Positions 32,109 to 43,963 of a stretch of DNA of 64,000 nucleotides are shown here, piece after piece (position 1 is the first letter of the stretch; each line of letters begins with the position of its first letter). The stretch comes from Akanthomyces muscarius. Lineage: Eukaryota > Ascomycota > Sordariomycetes > Hypocreales > Cordycipitaceae. The DNA is taken from the NCBI RefSeq assembly GCF_028009165.1, contig NC_079243.1, forward strand, positions 1,674,001 through 1,738,000, written 5' to 3'. The translations under genes were made by a program, and so were the position numbers. The notes beneath the pieces were generated by a model. It worked only from the letters and a program-made list of their open reading frames with translations. It searched no databases and was not told the DNA's origin.

Positions 32109-32480
32109 ATGGCAGCCAACAAAACCATCATGATGGCCGTGGCCGGCGCCGGCGCTCTTGGCGCCGCATACTACGCCTTGAGCGGCCCGACTCGTCCCGC
32201 CACCACGCCCTCCTCCAACAACAAATTGCCGGACAACAAGGCCCGCGACAAGCGAGACATGGGACTGTCCGGGGCTGGCATTGGGGGCACGGGCGCGGCT
32301 GGCGGCAACGAGAGGGCGATTGACCCGAGCAAAGACCGCAAGACCCAGACGACGGCGCCGCGGGAGAAGCTCCCCTCGGGCGGTGTCGGTGGCGGCGCAG
32401 GTGCGGGAGGCCAGGGTGCCCGTGCGATTGAACTGCCGATGCCGTCTTCGACCAACTCCATTGGAGAGAAATCGAGATGA
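32109..32480 (+). CDS. Small Gly/Ala-rich protein with N-terminal membrane helix
   Basis: A single-exon gene of 123 residues. Residues 7-24 (IMMAVAGAGALGAAYYAL) are one hydrophobic helix near the N-terminus, without a clear signal-peptidase site. The rest is hydrophilic and of low complexity: a Lys/Asp/Arg section (NKARDKRDMGLSGAGIGG), then Gly/Ala runs and a short basic end (GEKSR). The layout suggests a small mitochondrial or other organelle membrane protein, which is inference. It is divergent from the MFS carrier. Function is unknown, and confidence comes from the start context and codon bias. Confidence 0.6.
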   Translation: MAANKTIMMAVAGAGALGAAYYALSGPTRPATTPSSNNKLPDNKARDKRDMGLSGAGIGGTGAAGGNERAIDPSKDRKTQTTAPREKLPSGGVGGGAGAGGQGARAIELPMPSSTNSIGEKSR

Positions 32481-32730
32481 GAAGGAGGGAGGAACGCTAG
32501 CCGGAGCCATCGCAGGGGACGGAGGGTCGTTGCAGACGAGCCGCTCACTAGTCAATGTCTGAGTGCGGACTGAAGCAGAAATTATTCACAAAACCTTGGA
32601 ATGTCGCCAGGACTGCAAATGCGATTGATGTATATTACATGTTGAAAGTTGTATGCTAATGTTGAAACTCGTTGAAGACAATGGTATCTGCGTTCTCGTA
32701 CCTCTTTGATGATTCCCGTTCTACAATAAA

Positions 32731-34331
32731 CTACGCAAGCTTCTTCTGCGTCAGATCCGCCAGCTCGTCCAGCAGCTCGACCGTCTCGGACGGGCTCGCG
32801 ATCCACGCCGTCGTTCCCACGCTGCGCGCCTTGAAGTCGTTGCTGCCGGCGCTGAGGAACTGGTCGCCCACGTGCAGCGTGTTCTCGCCCTTGATGGCGG
32901 TGCTCGCCGCCGCCGACGCGCCCGTGGCGTCGACGTCGCCGCGGCGGCCGAACCACTGCTGGCACACGGCCACGCCCCACGACTTGTCGCCAATGTCGAC
33001 AAAGACGTCGCGGCCGCCGTTGAAGGCGCAAAACGGCACGCCGCGCTTGTCAGACGGCGACACCGCCGCGCCCGCGCCGCCGCCAATCTTGCTCGCGGCG
33101 GCGGCGGCCTGCTCGCGGAGGCCCAGGCTGCCGATCTCGAGGATGCGCTGGACGACCAGGACCGTCTCCTCGAGGCTCTCGCGCGCAATCTGCACGTGCG
33201 GCGGGTCCGGGATGATGCCGACGGCGCGGTCCTTGCGGATGAGCCGCGCGGGCAGGTTCATGGAGCGGATGCAGTCGCGCAGGGCCGTCTCGGCGACGTC
33301 GAGCAGCGCGGAAATGTCCGACTCGGACCAGCCGGCCATCTCGGGCGTCAGCCACTGCGCGCGCGGCACGGGCGCGAGGCGGTGCGGCGACGACTGCGAG
33401 TACTCAAAGAGGTAGTTGGCCTCGCCGCCCATGATGACGAGGTTCTGCTTCTGCACGGGGTCCAGCTCCGTCGACGCGGCAATCGTCTCGAGCAGCCCGT
33501 GCAGGCGCCCGTAGTAGCCGTCGGCCGTCGTGTAGCCGGCAGCGGTGACGATGCCGATCTTGATGTTGTTGCGCAGGAGGTCTGTGCAGTTTTGGTTAGC
33601 TCTGGTAACGTTTATAGTGCCGTGGCGGACGAGGAAGCTTACGCATGAGGCGAGGCACAATGGGGCTGCTGGGCTCCAGGTTCTGACCATCCTCGTACAG
33701 CGTCACGTCACCGTCAAAGGTGGCCAGCTGCAGGGTGCCATTGGTCACGGCCATGATTTGGGCCGAGTTGAGGACGAGGCGGACGTCGTTGAACGAGGGC
33801 GCCACGTACCGGCGGCAAGAAATGTAGCGCTTGCGGTCCTGGTACTTGAAGGCCGCCTCCAGCGGGAGCCTGGTGAAGAATGGCCCGGCCGTTGGGACCA
33901 GCATCCCCAGTTTGGATGGTATGCGGGAGTCTTGGTTTTGACGGGCAACTGTGAGTGTATTAGTGCCGTCTTTGAACGGGCCGTGAGCGCACGCGCGGGT
34001 TTCGCTTACTGTGGTCATCAATCATCATTTCCACGTCGTGCATGATTTCGGCGTAGCGGCGATGAGCCTCCTCCGACATCTTGGCGATGCTGGTGCCATC
34101 CCCGACGATGCCCGTGGGCTGCGAGTAGAGAACAAACGGCACAGCGAGGAGACCTTTGACCCATTCGATGAATTGGTCTCGGCGGTGCGTCTTGAGCGCA
34201 TCTGAGGCGGTCAGCGAGTTGAGCAGGACAGCATGTTGCTGCAACGCAAGGCGAGCGGCAGCGGTAAGAAAGGCAAGGCGAGTTAGTGCTCTGAGACTCT
34301 ACTTACATTCCACGCGGTATCTGGTCGTCAT
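32731..34331 (-). CDS. ISN1: IMP-specific 5'-nucleotidase 1
   Basis: Four minus-strand exons, 34331-34307, 34201-34010, 33948-33643 and 33581-32731, give 457 residues, the usual size of Isn1. Exon 1 encodes only MTTRYRVE and joins to YALKTHRRDQFIEWVKGLL, the conserved start of the family; introns are 105, 61 and 61 bp. HAD-type phosphatase motifs are visible: FDGDVTLY with Asp151 and Asp153 (nucleophile and general acid), IGIVTAAGY, and GDQFLSAGSNDFKAR near the C-terminus (magnesium-binding motif IV). The enzyme converts IMP to inosine in purine turnover in the cytosol. It lies divergent to the PEX11-type gene with 1.2 kb between them. Third-position GC is very high in exon 4. The assignment is very secure. 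Confidence 0.93.
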
Positions 34332-35518
34332 TGTTCTTCTGGCTCACCGACGGTGTGCTGCTGGCTGAGATAAGATCGATCTAGGCGGGGTTGGGCGTTT
34401 GCAGACACCGAAAGATATCCGTGGGCTGGCTTTGAGCGTCTATAGCGACCAACAACAAAGTCTCTTCTACGCCAATGAGAGAATCTATCAGCTTGATCAG
34501 AGTATTGGGATGATGTGAAGAGACGAATGAGTCTTGTTTTGTTGAAGAGGCTTGACTCAATCAATGGCAGGGCAGTTCAACGGCCCGCCCAAACGGTTCA
34601 CGTGCCCCACCCGACTGGTACACAGACGGAGAGCTCCGGTCGCGAGAAGCTTATCGCGTTGTACAATATCGTCGAGAAAAAGATGTACATAATTTCTCGA
34701 AAATGAAAAAGACGCAGATCTGCTTTGGTGGAAATCTGGTCCAGATCTACACACGTGGGCGAGACGCGCCATGCATGTACGCCATGCCCGGTTTTTGCGA
34801 TCTCGGTGTGTGGCGGCCATCTCCGGGCCATTTGCAGGAACCTCTGATCTGGGCCAATCAGCAGGAATTGTGATGCAACACGCGCTAAATATGGAAACTG
34901 GGATACCGGATGCATCGAATTGCAAGATTTCCCGTTTGTCATTTGTTGTTGCATCATCCGTAATGGTCAGGGTGGCTGCTACGGCCAGTTTGTCTCGGAC
35001 TGCACCAGCTCGGTAACGGACTATGTGCGCCCTTCATGTAGATGCCGCGAATCTTTGCCTGTGAAACCAAAAGTATTTCACTACATGCTCAGAAATGAAC
35101 CCAACCTTGAGCGAGCTTGTGCACTGTGGCTTTTATTTTTCTCGATACCCAAACACCCACAACCGTATAAGCCGCATCGGCCATCGCCACCGACATGCCC
35201 ATTGACAAAACGAGTACGAAAGCCGTCTGATTTAGATGGTTCAGCTCAAAGAGACTGTTTGAATGCTCATAACATTGAACAGAATGCAGTTTTATCCCGA
35301 TTGTGTTACTCTCCCGCCGGCGATATCCCCGTACATGCACGGCGCTAGCCCCGGTCCTCGGGACCCGCGCGAGCTCCCAACCATGTACACCGACCTCGCC
35401 AGCCATTCTCCTCTTATCCAAACAATCTACATCTGCATCCTTTCTCACACTCCTACTTATTCCGTCTCAATACTATTCCTAGTTACTTTTACACCTTTTT
35501 CCTTACCCCCTCACAATC
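34332..35518. promoter_or_regulatory. Divergent intergenic region, ISN1 and PEX11-type gene
   Basis: This region of 1187 bp separates two divergent starts. The last 100 bp before the PEX11-type ATG is strongly pyrimidine-rich (CTCC, TTCC and CTCAC runs at about 35420-35515), the usual look of a fungal transcription start region. I see no gene between. Confidence 0.45.
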
Positions 35519-36414
35519 ATGGCTAAATCCAAAACCAAGACCAGAACCACGACGCAGAGCCCATCATCTCCCGCGCCCACCCTCCTCCCGCAGACCGCCA
35601 CGGCGCCGTCATCACCACGACGCTCCCTCCTGCAGCAAACCTCCAAGTTTCTCAACACCACCGCCGGTCTGGACCTCTCCCTGCGCCTCATCCATGGCCT
35701 CGTCATCATCTCCGCCCAAGCGTCCTCTCACGAACTCGTCGCGACGAGGAGCGTCATTGCGTCTTGGCAACTCAACCTCGGTACGCCCACACCTTCCCTT
35801 CATCCACAACCCATCAGCTCAACACTAATACGAGACAAATAAAGCACGACGGTATTTGAGATTTTTCGTCTTGTTCGATTGTATCCAGAATGTCCTCGAC
35901 ACCGCAGGGAGAGAATACGCCTCGCTGGCGTACAAGACGCTCGATCTGGTCGAATGGAGCTGTCTACTCCTCTACTTTGCCCTCGAGAACCTGACCATGG
36001 CATGTATCATCCTTGCACCCTCCTCCCATCTCTTGCTCTGCATGAATTCTCTTCTGACCCGCGTGTGTAAACCAGCTCCACGACATGAAGATACACGTCG
36101 TGCCCTGGTACACGCCCGTACTCGTGGAAGCCAACAAGTTCTGGTTCTACGCCATCCTCGCCTCCATCGTCCGCACCGTCGTCCAGCGCGCCGGTATTTT
36201 CTCCGGCACCGTCAAGCCCTCCAAGAGCGGCAAGAAGCAAGCCCTGCAGAGCCGGCCACCGCCGCCGCTGAGGCGCCTCGTGATTGACGTGCTGGATCTG
36301 ACCCTGCCCGCGTCCTTTATCGGCTGGGTCGCGCTCGACGACGTGACGGTTGGCTGCTTCATGACCCTGAGCACGATTCTCGTGTGGCAAGACGTCTGGG
36401 CAAAGGCGCAGTAG
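35519..36414 (+). CDS. PEX11-family peroxisomal membrane protein
   Basis: Exons 35519-35780, 35845-35999 and 36076-36414 give 251 residues. The first 35 residues are Ser/Thr/Pro-rich and basic. Then comes the PEX11 layout: KFLNTTAGLDLSLRLIHGLV (amphipathic helix), RRYLRFFVLFDCIQNVLD, LLYFALENLTM-LHDM and EANKFWFYAILASIVRTV, with a C-terminal hydrophobic pair (DLTLPASFIGWVALDDV, FMTLSTILVWQDVW). PEX11 proteins elongate and divide peroxisomes. The second intron (36000-36075) has no usable GT donor in the right phase; the frame is restored only with a GC donor (ATG|GCATGT) and the CCAG acceptor. Intron 1 is conventional (G|GTACGC ... AAAG|CA). The subfamily (PEX11B or C-like) is not certain. Confidence 0.82.
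36000..36075 (+). other. GC-AG intron in the PEX11-type gene
   Basis: The exon before ends in ACC ATG at 35999 and the exon after starts CTC CAC GAC ATG at 36076. The intron starts GCATGT, has a CTGAC branch site about 20 bp from the end and closes with ACCAG. Using the nearby GTATCA at 36004 would shift the frame and destroy the conserved sequence, so a GC donor is the only reading that keeps the family match. Confidence 0.7.
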
Positions 36415-36884
36415 GACAAAGCTTCTTATGCCGACATGATCCATCCATGTCTAGCATTAAAAATCACCAAAGTAATGACTAGACACTCAGCAATGAGTTC
36501 TAATAGCGCAGCCTCAGTAAAAACGCTCCATCATAATGACAATAGAAGGCTTGAACAAAATAAAACCTTATTTTTTTTCTTCTTATTCTTTCTTGCTTAC
36601 AACATCTAGAAAATGCGCCACCACACTTGCAGACATTCGTACCCTGGACGCACCACTATGACACCATTGTCATCCGCCCATTGACGCTACCTACTATATA
36701 TAAAGTTCTTGATTTCCCACGCGGTCGAACCATTGTTTCCCAAACACCCATAATCCTCGCCGGTCTTAGGTATCTTAATGCTATCCACCCACTTGTTCTT
36801 GTACTCACTGCCGCGGCTTGGCGCGGCACAACACTGCGCCCGGTCATCCGGAATTCCTCGCTGTATTATAAATGCGCGACGGGC
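36415..36884. other. Convergent 3' region, PEX11-type gene and importin
   Basis: These 470 bp between converging stop codons include an AT-rich polypyrimidine run at about 36560-36600. No gene is seen. Confidence 0.55.
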
Positions 36885-39800
36885 CTAGTTGGCACCGCCG
36901 TTGGGTGGCTGCTGTGCTTGCTGCGCGGCAATGGCTTCGGCCTTGGCGACAATGCTCTGCAGCACATTCTGCTCCTCTGGTGACAGTTGACCAGCCAGGC
37001 TGCTGTAGAACTGGGGCTGCTCTTGTTGCATTTCTGAGTCCGTTAGCAGGGGTTGCACGATAACTTCTCGGGCTACTTACTCAGAAGAGTACCACTGAAG
37101 AGCTGGTAAGGCTCAACTTTGTCGAGGGGTGATTCTAGGAGAACGCTATCTTCTCTCAGCTCGTCCTCCTCATCATCATCAATAGCGCGGCTAAACTTTT
37201 GGGCCTGAAAACCGTTAGCTGATCCAGGGCAATCTGTCCAATGAGCTCTCTTACCTCGCCGTGTAGAAATTCGAGATAGGCATTGCTCTCCTCCTTGGCT
37301 TCGGTTGTCTCTTCCTCGACAACAGGCTCCTCTTCCTCAGCTTCCCACTTGGACTCGTCATCATCCCACTCGTCATCGTCGTCATCGTAAGTATAGTTGC
37401 TGGAGAAGTAAGGGTCGTCACGGAGGGCCTCTTCCCGGTCTGCAGCAGGTCAGTATAGCTATCGATCGGCGCTTCGCATGATACTTACTCTTAAGGGCAG
37501 CAGGAAGAGTGCGGAAAAGCTCAGTAATACCCTGTAGCAGACGCGGCCAGCCAACAGAGACGCTCGGGGGGACCTGTTCGTGGTTGAGGTTAAGAAGAGC
37601 AGAAATGGCAACAATGCACAGCTTCTTGTCGTGGACACGGCTAAAAGAAGACATGCTGCCGAACCACAGGCTGAAGAAGCGATTCGTCCACCCCTTGGTC
37701 TCCAGAATTTGAAGACTCAGAAGAGGGTTATAATGGATGGCGTTGATGACCATTTCGACCAGATAAATCTTGTAGCTCTTGGGCTTGACGTCGGGCTGAG
37801 CAGACAAAACATTCATAGCCATGGAGATGAAGCCCTCGACATACTGGTCAATGTTTCCACGCAGACTAAGCATAAGAGCCTCAGCCAGCTTGCAGGCGCA
37901 TATTCTCTCGACTCCACCCTGACGAATGTCCGAGAACATGTCCGAAACCATCTCATAGAGAGCCTGGATGTATTCCGGCTTCTGGACCAATTGGGGGGAA
38001 CCATACTGAACAAAGTTGTCGAGAGCAGGCAACATATCCTCAAGGTAGAACTCGGCGCCAGACTTGAAAGTCGTATGAATCAGCTCGAAAGCCTGCCACA
38101 TGTTAGGAGAGATGGCCTTGGCAGTGAAGGTGCAGCTGTCGATGATTTCGAATGCTTCGTTATAAAGGTCTATCGCAAGTTAGCCTGGTTTCGGAAATCG
38201 TTAGCAGTGGCGCTTACCGTAGAGCTTGTTCTCAAGTGTGACCTTGATGACAGGCATGAGGACAGCTTCAATGTGAAGAAGCACATCGGGGGTGCTCTCA
38301 AGAGTGAGGACCAGGGTTCCGATGGTCTGCAGGACACCAAGAGCAGTAATGCTCTTGTCGTCGTACGCAATGTATAGTTCGTCGTCTTCGCCGGCCTTGC
38401 TCTCCTTCTCAAGAAGCTCGCGAACAATGCGCAGATATGTGTCGCGGAGCTGTTCGCACAAGGCAACAGCGAAAGGAGTAAGTTCGGTGGCGAATACCTC
38501 AACAAAGTCTTCCATGACGTTGGCGAGCGCGTCGATATCAGCCTCGTTTGCAAGCTTCAGTAGCTGCTGCATGATCGTAGGAATGCTCTGCTTCATGTGC
38601 TGGCGGATAACGTCGTGGCGGATGAGAGGCTGCAGGGCGAGAGCAGCGGTGATGCGGACAGGAAGCGCTTCATCAGCCATGCCATCAAGAATATGGCGGT
38701 AGATGGTGAGCAGGTTGTTCTGGTCCTGGAAGTCGAGCTGCTCGAACTTCTCAATGGTGTCGCAAGCACGGGCACGGAGGTAACCCTGGGGGCTCTTGAA
38801 GTCGGGGAAGACGTATCGGACGAGAAAGTACTCGATCTGGTCGGCGATGGGGCTCTTCTTGCCGAGAATGACAGGGGCCAGAGTGCCAATCATGCGCAGA
38901 GCACCCTCCTTGGCGACGTGGTTCTTGTTCTCGGGGGTAGCTTCTTCATATTCGTTGACGACGGCGTTGACAAACTTTAGAATCTCAAATGTCTCCTTGC
39001 GGCGTTGCTTGGTGAGGTTGACGAGGAAGTTGGTCGCGGCCACGTCGGGGGCGGAAGCCTCCTCAAAATAGGTGAGCTTGCGGTGGAGGTACTCTTCGGG
39101 TTCGTCTTCGAATTTCTCGAGATCGTCCTCGGTCAGGCAAAGCACGGGGAAGACGAAGTGGGTGACGAGGTTGGTCAAGTGCGGCTTGAGATGCGGCCAC
39201 ATCTCTTTGGGGCCAACAGCCTCGTCGAGGAAAATAAGGGTGTAGGAGAGACAGGGCCGGCTGAGCCACGAGGTCTTGGCGACCCATTTCTCGATCTCGT
39301 GGAGGTAGTGCTTGAGAATCTCGGGCGCAATGTTGGCGATGAAGTTCTTTGCGAAAGCCATGGCATCGGCCTCCTTGCCAGGCACGGTGGGGTTGCCATG
39401 TCTAAAGGAGTTAGCAGAGGGGTGCAAGACGAGAAGCAGTTATGGCATACCTAATAAACAGGCGATTCAGGTTGAAGTAGGCCCATTTCTTGGCCTTCCA
39501 CCAGTGGTGGGTTTCGCGATCGGTCGGGTCGTCCCGCATGGCGTTGGCCGGGGCAGCCTTTGCAACGGTCTGGAGAAAGACGGTGCACCAGGCAATGTTG
39601 GTTTCGGGAACACGAAGAGCGGGGGCGAGTTCGAGCTAAATTGACGTCAGGAATTGGGACAAAGATTTTCCATCTTGAATAAATGCATACCCATGTCGCG
39701 TGCTTGTAGGTCTTGAGAGCGAGGTGAAGCATCTCACCGGCCTCGTCGCTCTCCTGGTTGACCAGCTCGTTGCAGATGGCCAGCAGACGGGGGAAACTGG

Positions 39801-40620
39801 CCTCGACAATGCTGTCAAAGTGCTGCCTATCGTCGCTGTTGCTGGCCTTGAAGCGGAAAGCACGGCAGATGGCGAGCAGGCATTGCAGGCCGGCCAGAAC
39901 GGAGGAGGGGTTGTTGGTGTTGAGCAGCTCCGAGGTGAAGCCCATGAAATTGGGCCATCGACTGGGGAAATCGGCCTGGAGGACGCGTTGGATGACGGGG
40001 ATGAGCTGCTGGCGGACGAGGGGGTCGGAGTTGGCGAGCAGGGGGACGAGGCGGTCTCGAATGCGGCTCTTTTCCTCGTCGGGTATCAATTTGCCGGCGG
40101 CGACGGGTTCGGTGGTGTACCATGATCGATTGACGCGGTTCTTGAGATAGATGATTGCTGAAAATGTGTGAGACGACGGGCGACGGTGCGAATCAAGGGC
40201 ATGGCGGGCAAAACATACTGGCTAAGCGAACACTGGCATCTTGTTCAGCCTCGAGAATGTCGAGAAGGCAGACGAGGAAGCCAACCTCTTCTTCCACCTA
40301 GACGGGGTGACGTTAGCATGGCGACTCTTTCATATTCCAGCAGAGGATTAATTCGAGGCTTTCGACACGGCTCGAGGGAAAGCGGTGGCGCAAGCTGGCC
40401 ATTGTTGTGGTTGGCCGGCGTCGAGGAGCGCTCGTGGGGGGCGGCGGCCAAAAATATCGACACCAAAAAGAGAAGACGGTCAAGGGAAACGGGTAGGGCG
40501 AAAAAGGGCAAAAAAAAAAGGCTGGCCTACCTGCTTGAGTTGAAGCTCAGCACGGCGTCGGTTGTCCGCATCGGGAAGCAGACTCGCAGCGAGCAAGCCC
40601 CTGATGGCGGCAGTGTCCAT
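36885..40620 (-). CDS. Importin-7/8-type karyopherin (Nmd5/Sxm1 family)
   Basis: Nine minus-strand exons, 40620-40531, 40297-40219, 40157-39691, 39635-39451, 39401-38218, 38169-37489, 37439-37255, 37204-37081 and 37033-36885, sum to 1047 residues, the normal length for this family; all junctions keep the frame. The importin-beta N-terminal domain is at about 22-100 (AELQLKQ, VEEEVGFLVCLLDILE, YLKNRVNRSW). HEAT-type helices follow (for example DPLVRQQLIPVIQRVLQADFPSRWP). Near the C-terminus is an acidic block (YDDDDDEWDDDESKWEAEEEE) typical of Nmd5 and importin-7, then a Gln-rich end. It carries ribosomal proteins, histones or stress kinases into the nucleus by family knowledge. The choice between Nmd5 and Sxm1 is not settled. 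Confidence 0.92.
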
Positions 40621-43600
40621 GGCGACGGAAGTCTTTGCGGTGTGGACAATGTTGGAACTGGCGACTCCTGTTGGAGGGGTTCTGGTGATTTGTAGGTTGG
40701 AGGAGAGGGCCTGGCTTTGTGTTGCGTCTCTCTGGAGTAGAGGGGCGGCGATGGTGGGCGGAAGGAAAGTGGGCTGGCTTCTGGCCAGAGGTTTTTGGCG
40801 GGCAGAAAAAAAAAGTCCTGTTTAATGGCGGCGGGGCATCGACAGGACCAGCATAATAACAAGATGGGGAACGAGACGGAAAAATACGAGACGGAAACGA
40901 TAGATAGAATTGCGAGATGTAGTGCAGCTGGTTGCCGGCCATGAGGAATTGAAGAAGAAGAAAGCAACGTGGAGTGAGTGAGTGAGTGAGTGAGTGAGTG
41001 GTGTTCGCAGCTGTTCTCGTCTTGCCCTTCCTTGCCTTGCACTTCAACCCTTGTACCCTCTGTGCCTCTTTGCCTCTGTGATTGCCGCTGTGTGGGTGGA
41101 CGGACGGTGGATGGACAGATGGAGGGGCTACTTTTACAAGGGCGGTGGGCGACGCAGGTCCCCTAGAAGGCCCCCTAGCGGCCCCTGCGAGCCACTAACA
41201 GACGGCGCTAGCATGAGACTCGCAGCTTCGAGGCACGCGTCCCGCCTGGAGTGGTGCCTGGCCGCTGGGAACCCATCTACGTAATGCGAAAAAAGAAAAG
41301 AATTCATAGCACGTTACCAATATACGCCGGGGAAGGAATTGCGAGATATGCGCACCTCAGTCTGCCCGAGTGTATTGGCAACGGCCTGCTGGAAGACGGA
41401 CAGATCCAGGAACCGTGGCAACCCGGGACAAAACTGGCGACAGCGTCTGAAACCACCAGCCACAGCGGCTACAGGCGTTCGTTCATGGCCATGTGAGAAG
41501 CTACGGAAGCCCGCCGGCCGTCCTACAGACATTGCAACTAGTCCCATCAGGACGGGGGCACAAAGGTAAAACAGGAAAAAAAAACAAGACATGATGATAA
41601 ACACCATCGCCAAGAATCAAGCTTAACCCTGTCTTAGCACGGATCCTAGCATTCATGCGTCGGCACTCCCTCACTTGCGCCTGTACCCCAGACCACGTAC
41701 CTCTATCACCATTTCTCCATACAAAAGGTACATAGGGCAGGGCAGCCACAACAACCCACCCCACGCACCCAGCTTTCCAGGGGTCCTGTCCTTCTTCTTC
41801 GCAGCTTGGACACAGAGTAGGGACATTCAGTGTCACAATCATTACCACGCATAATTACAGAGAAAATTATACTGGTACATGAGTTTGCTTAGAAGTCTGG
41901 CCAGCCACACGTTAGTCTAGGACGGTTGCTAGTATGGGCCTAGCTGCTAAAGTGTCGGTGACGAGCTGTAGATATCTGCCTCCTGGTACCGGTAGGCCAC
42001 GCAAAAGCATAATTGCTATCTGTTGCACCACATTTCTGTGCTGTGGCTAATCCACGGTAAAGTTCGCCTGCAACACCCGATACACACAGATACCACGACA
42101 ACCACAGCCGCCATCGCCACTACATAATTGCTGTGATGCGAGACGACACCGTTCAGTCATTTCCCACACGCTGCCAAAACTTGATTCTGAGGTCGACAAT
42201 AACGTATCGAAAATGACGACGCGGTTCCGAACGTCTCGTGCAACAAAGCAGCCATGCGCCCGCAACCGCCCATCGTGCAGTACACAAGCCCGCACGTCGT
42301 GTATCACGCATTACCACATGCCCACGCAACAAACTCCACCGTCATCATTCTCATGCTTCTATTTTTAGGCAGTCAAAGAAGGAAAACAGCACGCCACAAA
42401 AGAGCCAAAAAAAAAAAAAAAAAAAACCATGGCTGTATATACATTCACATGCTCATCGTCACCAGCCCTAGCTAGCAAGCTTATCAGCACCGCCTAGTCT
42501 TTGCCGTCCGGCAACTAGATCACCACTAACATACGCTCAATCTAGTAGAGACGTAGTAGCCAAGCCTCACTCGTGTCCGTATCAAAGTTTTGAAAAAGAC
42601 TTTTTATTTACTTCTTTATTCAGGCAGCCATACCGATGGTCTCCTGAAATCTCCTGCGGCCTTTTTGCTTGGCAACAGTTACCAAACAACGCAAGAGTCA
42701 TGGACTGCGGAATGCAAACCGCACCGAGAAGAAAGGCTTTGCATTAGAGTTTAAACGGCATCGGCCATTCACCCCTTGGCAGCAAAAAAGTACGGAGAGA
42801 CATCTTGGGGCTACATCGAATGATGGACGTGGTCCATGCTGCCGACAGCCGGCTGGGCAATCTGTGATGGGGTTGACAGGTGGCCGGCGCTGTGGAGGCC
42901 TCGAGATGAAAGGCAGGCGATGTTGTCTGGTGCAAGATTGCGGCTCTACAAGTCTTCTGACAACCACGTTGCATACTTTCTCTCTTGGGCGGCGATGCGA
43001 TGTACTAACTAGATCCACGCCAGTAAACAAGCAACGGTTCGGCCTCTGTCGGCTGGTCGTGAACAATATCCAAGCAACAATGCTAGATACCTCAACTCAA
43101 ATCCCCCAAGCTCGAGTCCCAGTAGATCAAGCATGTGACTCTACATGCTCAAACATGCGCGTTTCTCAGTCGCGTGCCAACACTCCAGATGCTGCCTAGT
43201 GAGCTAGAAGAGAACTGCGGCTCGGTCACGTAGTGGCCAACGATATCCGAGCATCAACGTCCCTTTGCCTCAGCTCAATCTCCATATTCGGGCCTACTGA
43301 GCTAGCTTGCCCTTCTTCCCGTGCTTCAGGACTTTGGTAAATTCCCGCTGCCTGCCCTAGCTTCTAAATATACCAACCGTGGAACTTGCCGCTGCCTGCC
43401 ACAGCACCACCAACACCCACTCTCGCGGCTTCTTCCGCCATCAAACTCGACCAACACTAGCCAAGACGGCGCAAGACTCATCGTCCCAGTTTCAGCCGTG
43501 GCTCATCGTAGCTCGTGCCCACAGTTGTACTGGCAGGCTTCCATGTCCTCCACTATGCATTCCGCCCGGCTGTCGTGTTGGTTCCAACTCGGCCTCTCCG

Positions 43601-43847
43601 ACGCCCTGCGAGAAGCGCTGTACATTTCCCAAACCAGCTTAGACTTGCCTTTGATCAAAATCTTCAGATCCAACGTTTTTAATTTGTGACTAGGGCCAAA
43701 CGATAGCCGTGAACTTGTGCTCTGCCTGCCGGAACTACCACCTCGGCGCCCCATTCTCAACTACAACTCTCCGATATCATGCAAAATCTGATCATGTGAA
43801 TCATCAATGCGTTTTCATCTATAAGAGCCTTTCAATCTCTCGTCGAG
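40621..43847. other. Long gene-poor region upstream of importin
   Basis: Over 3.2 kb I find no gene I can support. The first 400 bp contain the importin promoter and leader, including a (TGAG)n microsatellite. A long A-run lies at about 42407-42426. The open frames are short, Cys/Arg/Ser-rich and featureless. The right edge may contain a first exon of the PPxY-rich gene. Confidence 0.5.
40973..41000. repeat. (TGAG)n microsatellite
   Basis: Seven uninterrupted copies of the tetranucleotide GAGT/TGAG lie about 350 bp upstream of the importin start codon, on the sense side reading CTCA. It probably falls in the promoter or leader. Confidence 0.9.
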
Positions 43848-43963
43848 ATGTTTGATTTGTTTTCATCAGCATCAGCTTCTTCTGGCTCTCGACCATCATA
43901 CACTAGGAGTGACAGAAGTACAGACTACACAGCGCTTCCAAACTCTAAACAACGCGAAACAAC

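Noticed and set aside
32872..33648. Plus-strand frame of 258 residues, Arg/Ala/Val-rich
   Set aside because: Antisense shadow of the GC-rich exon 4 of ISN1.
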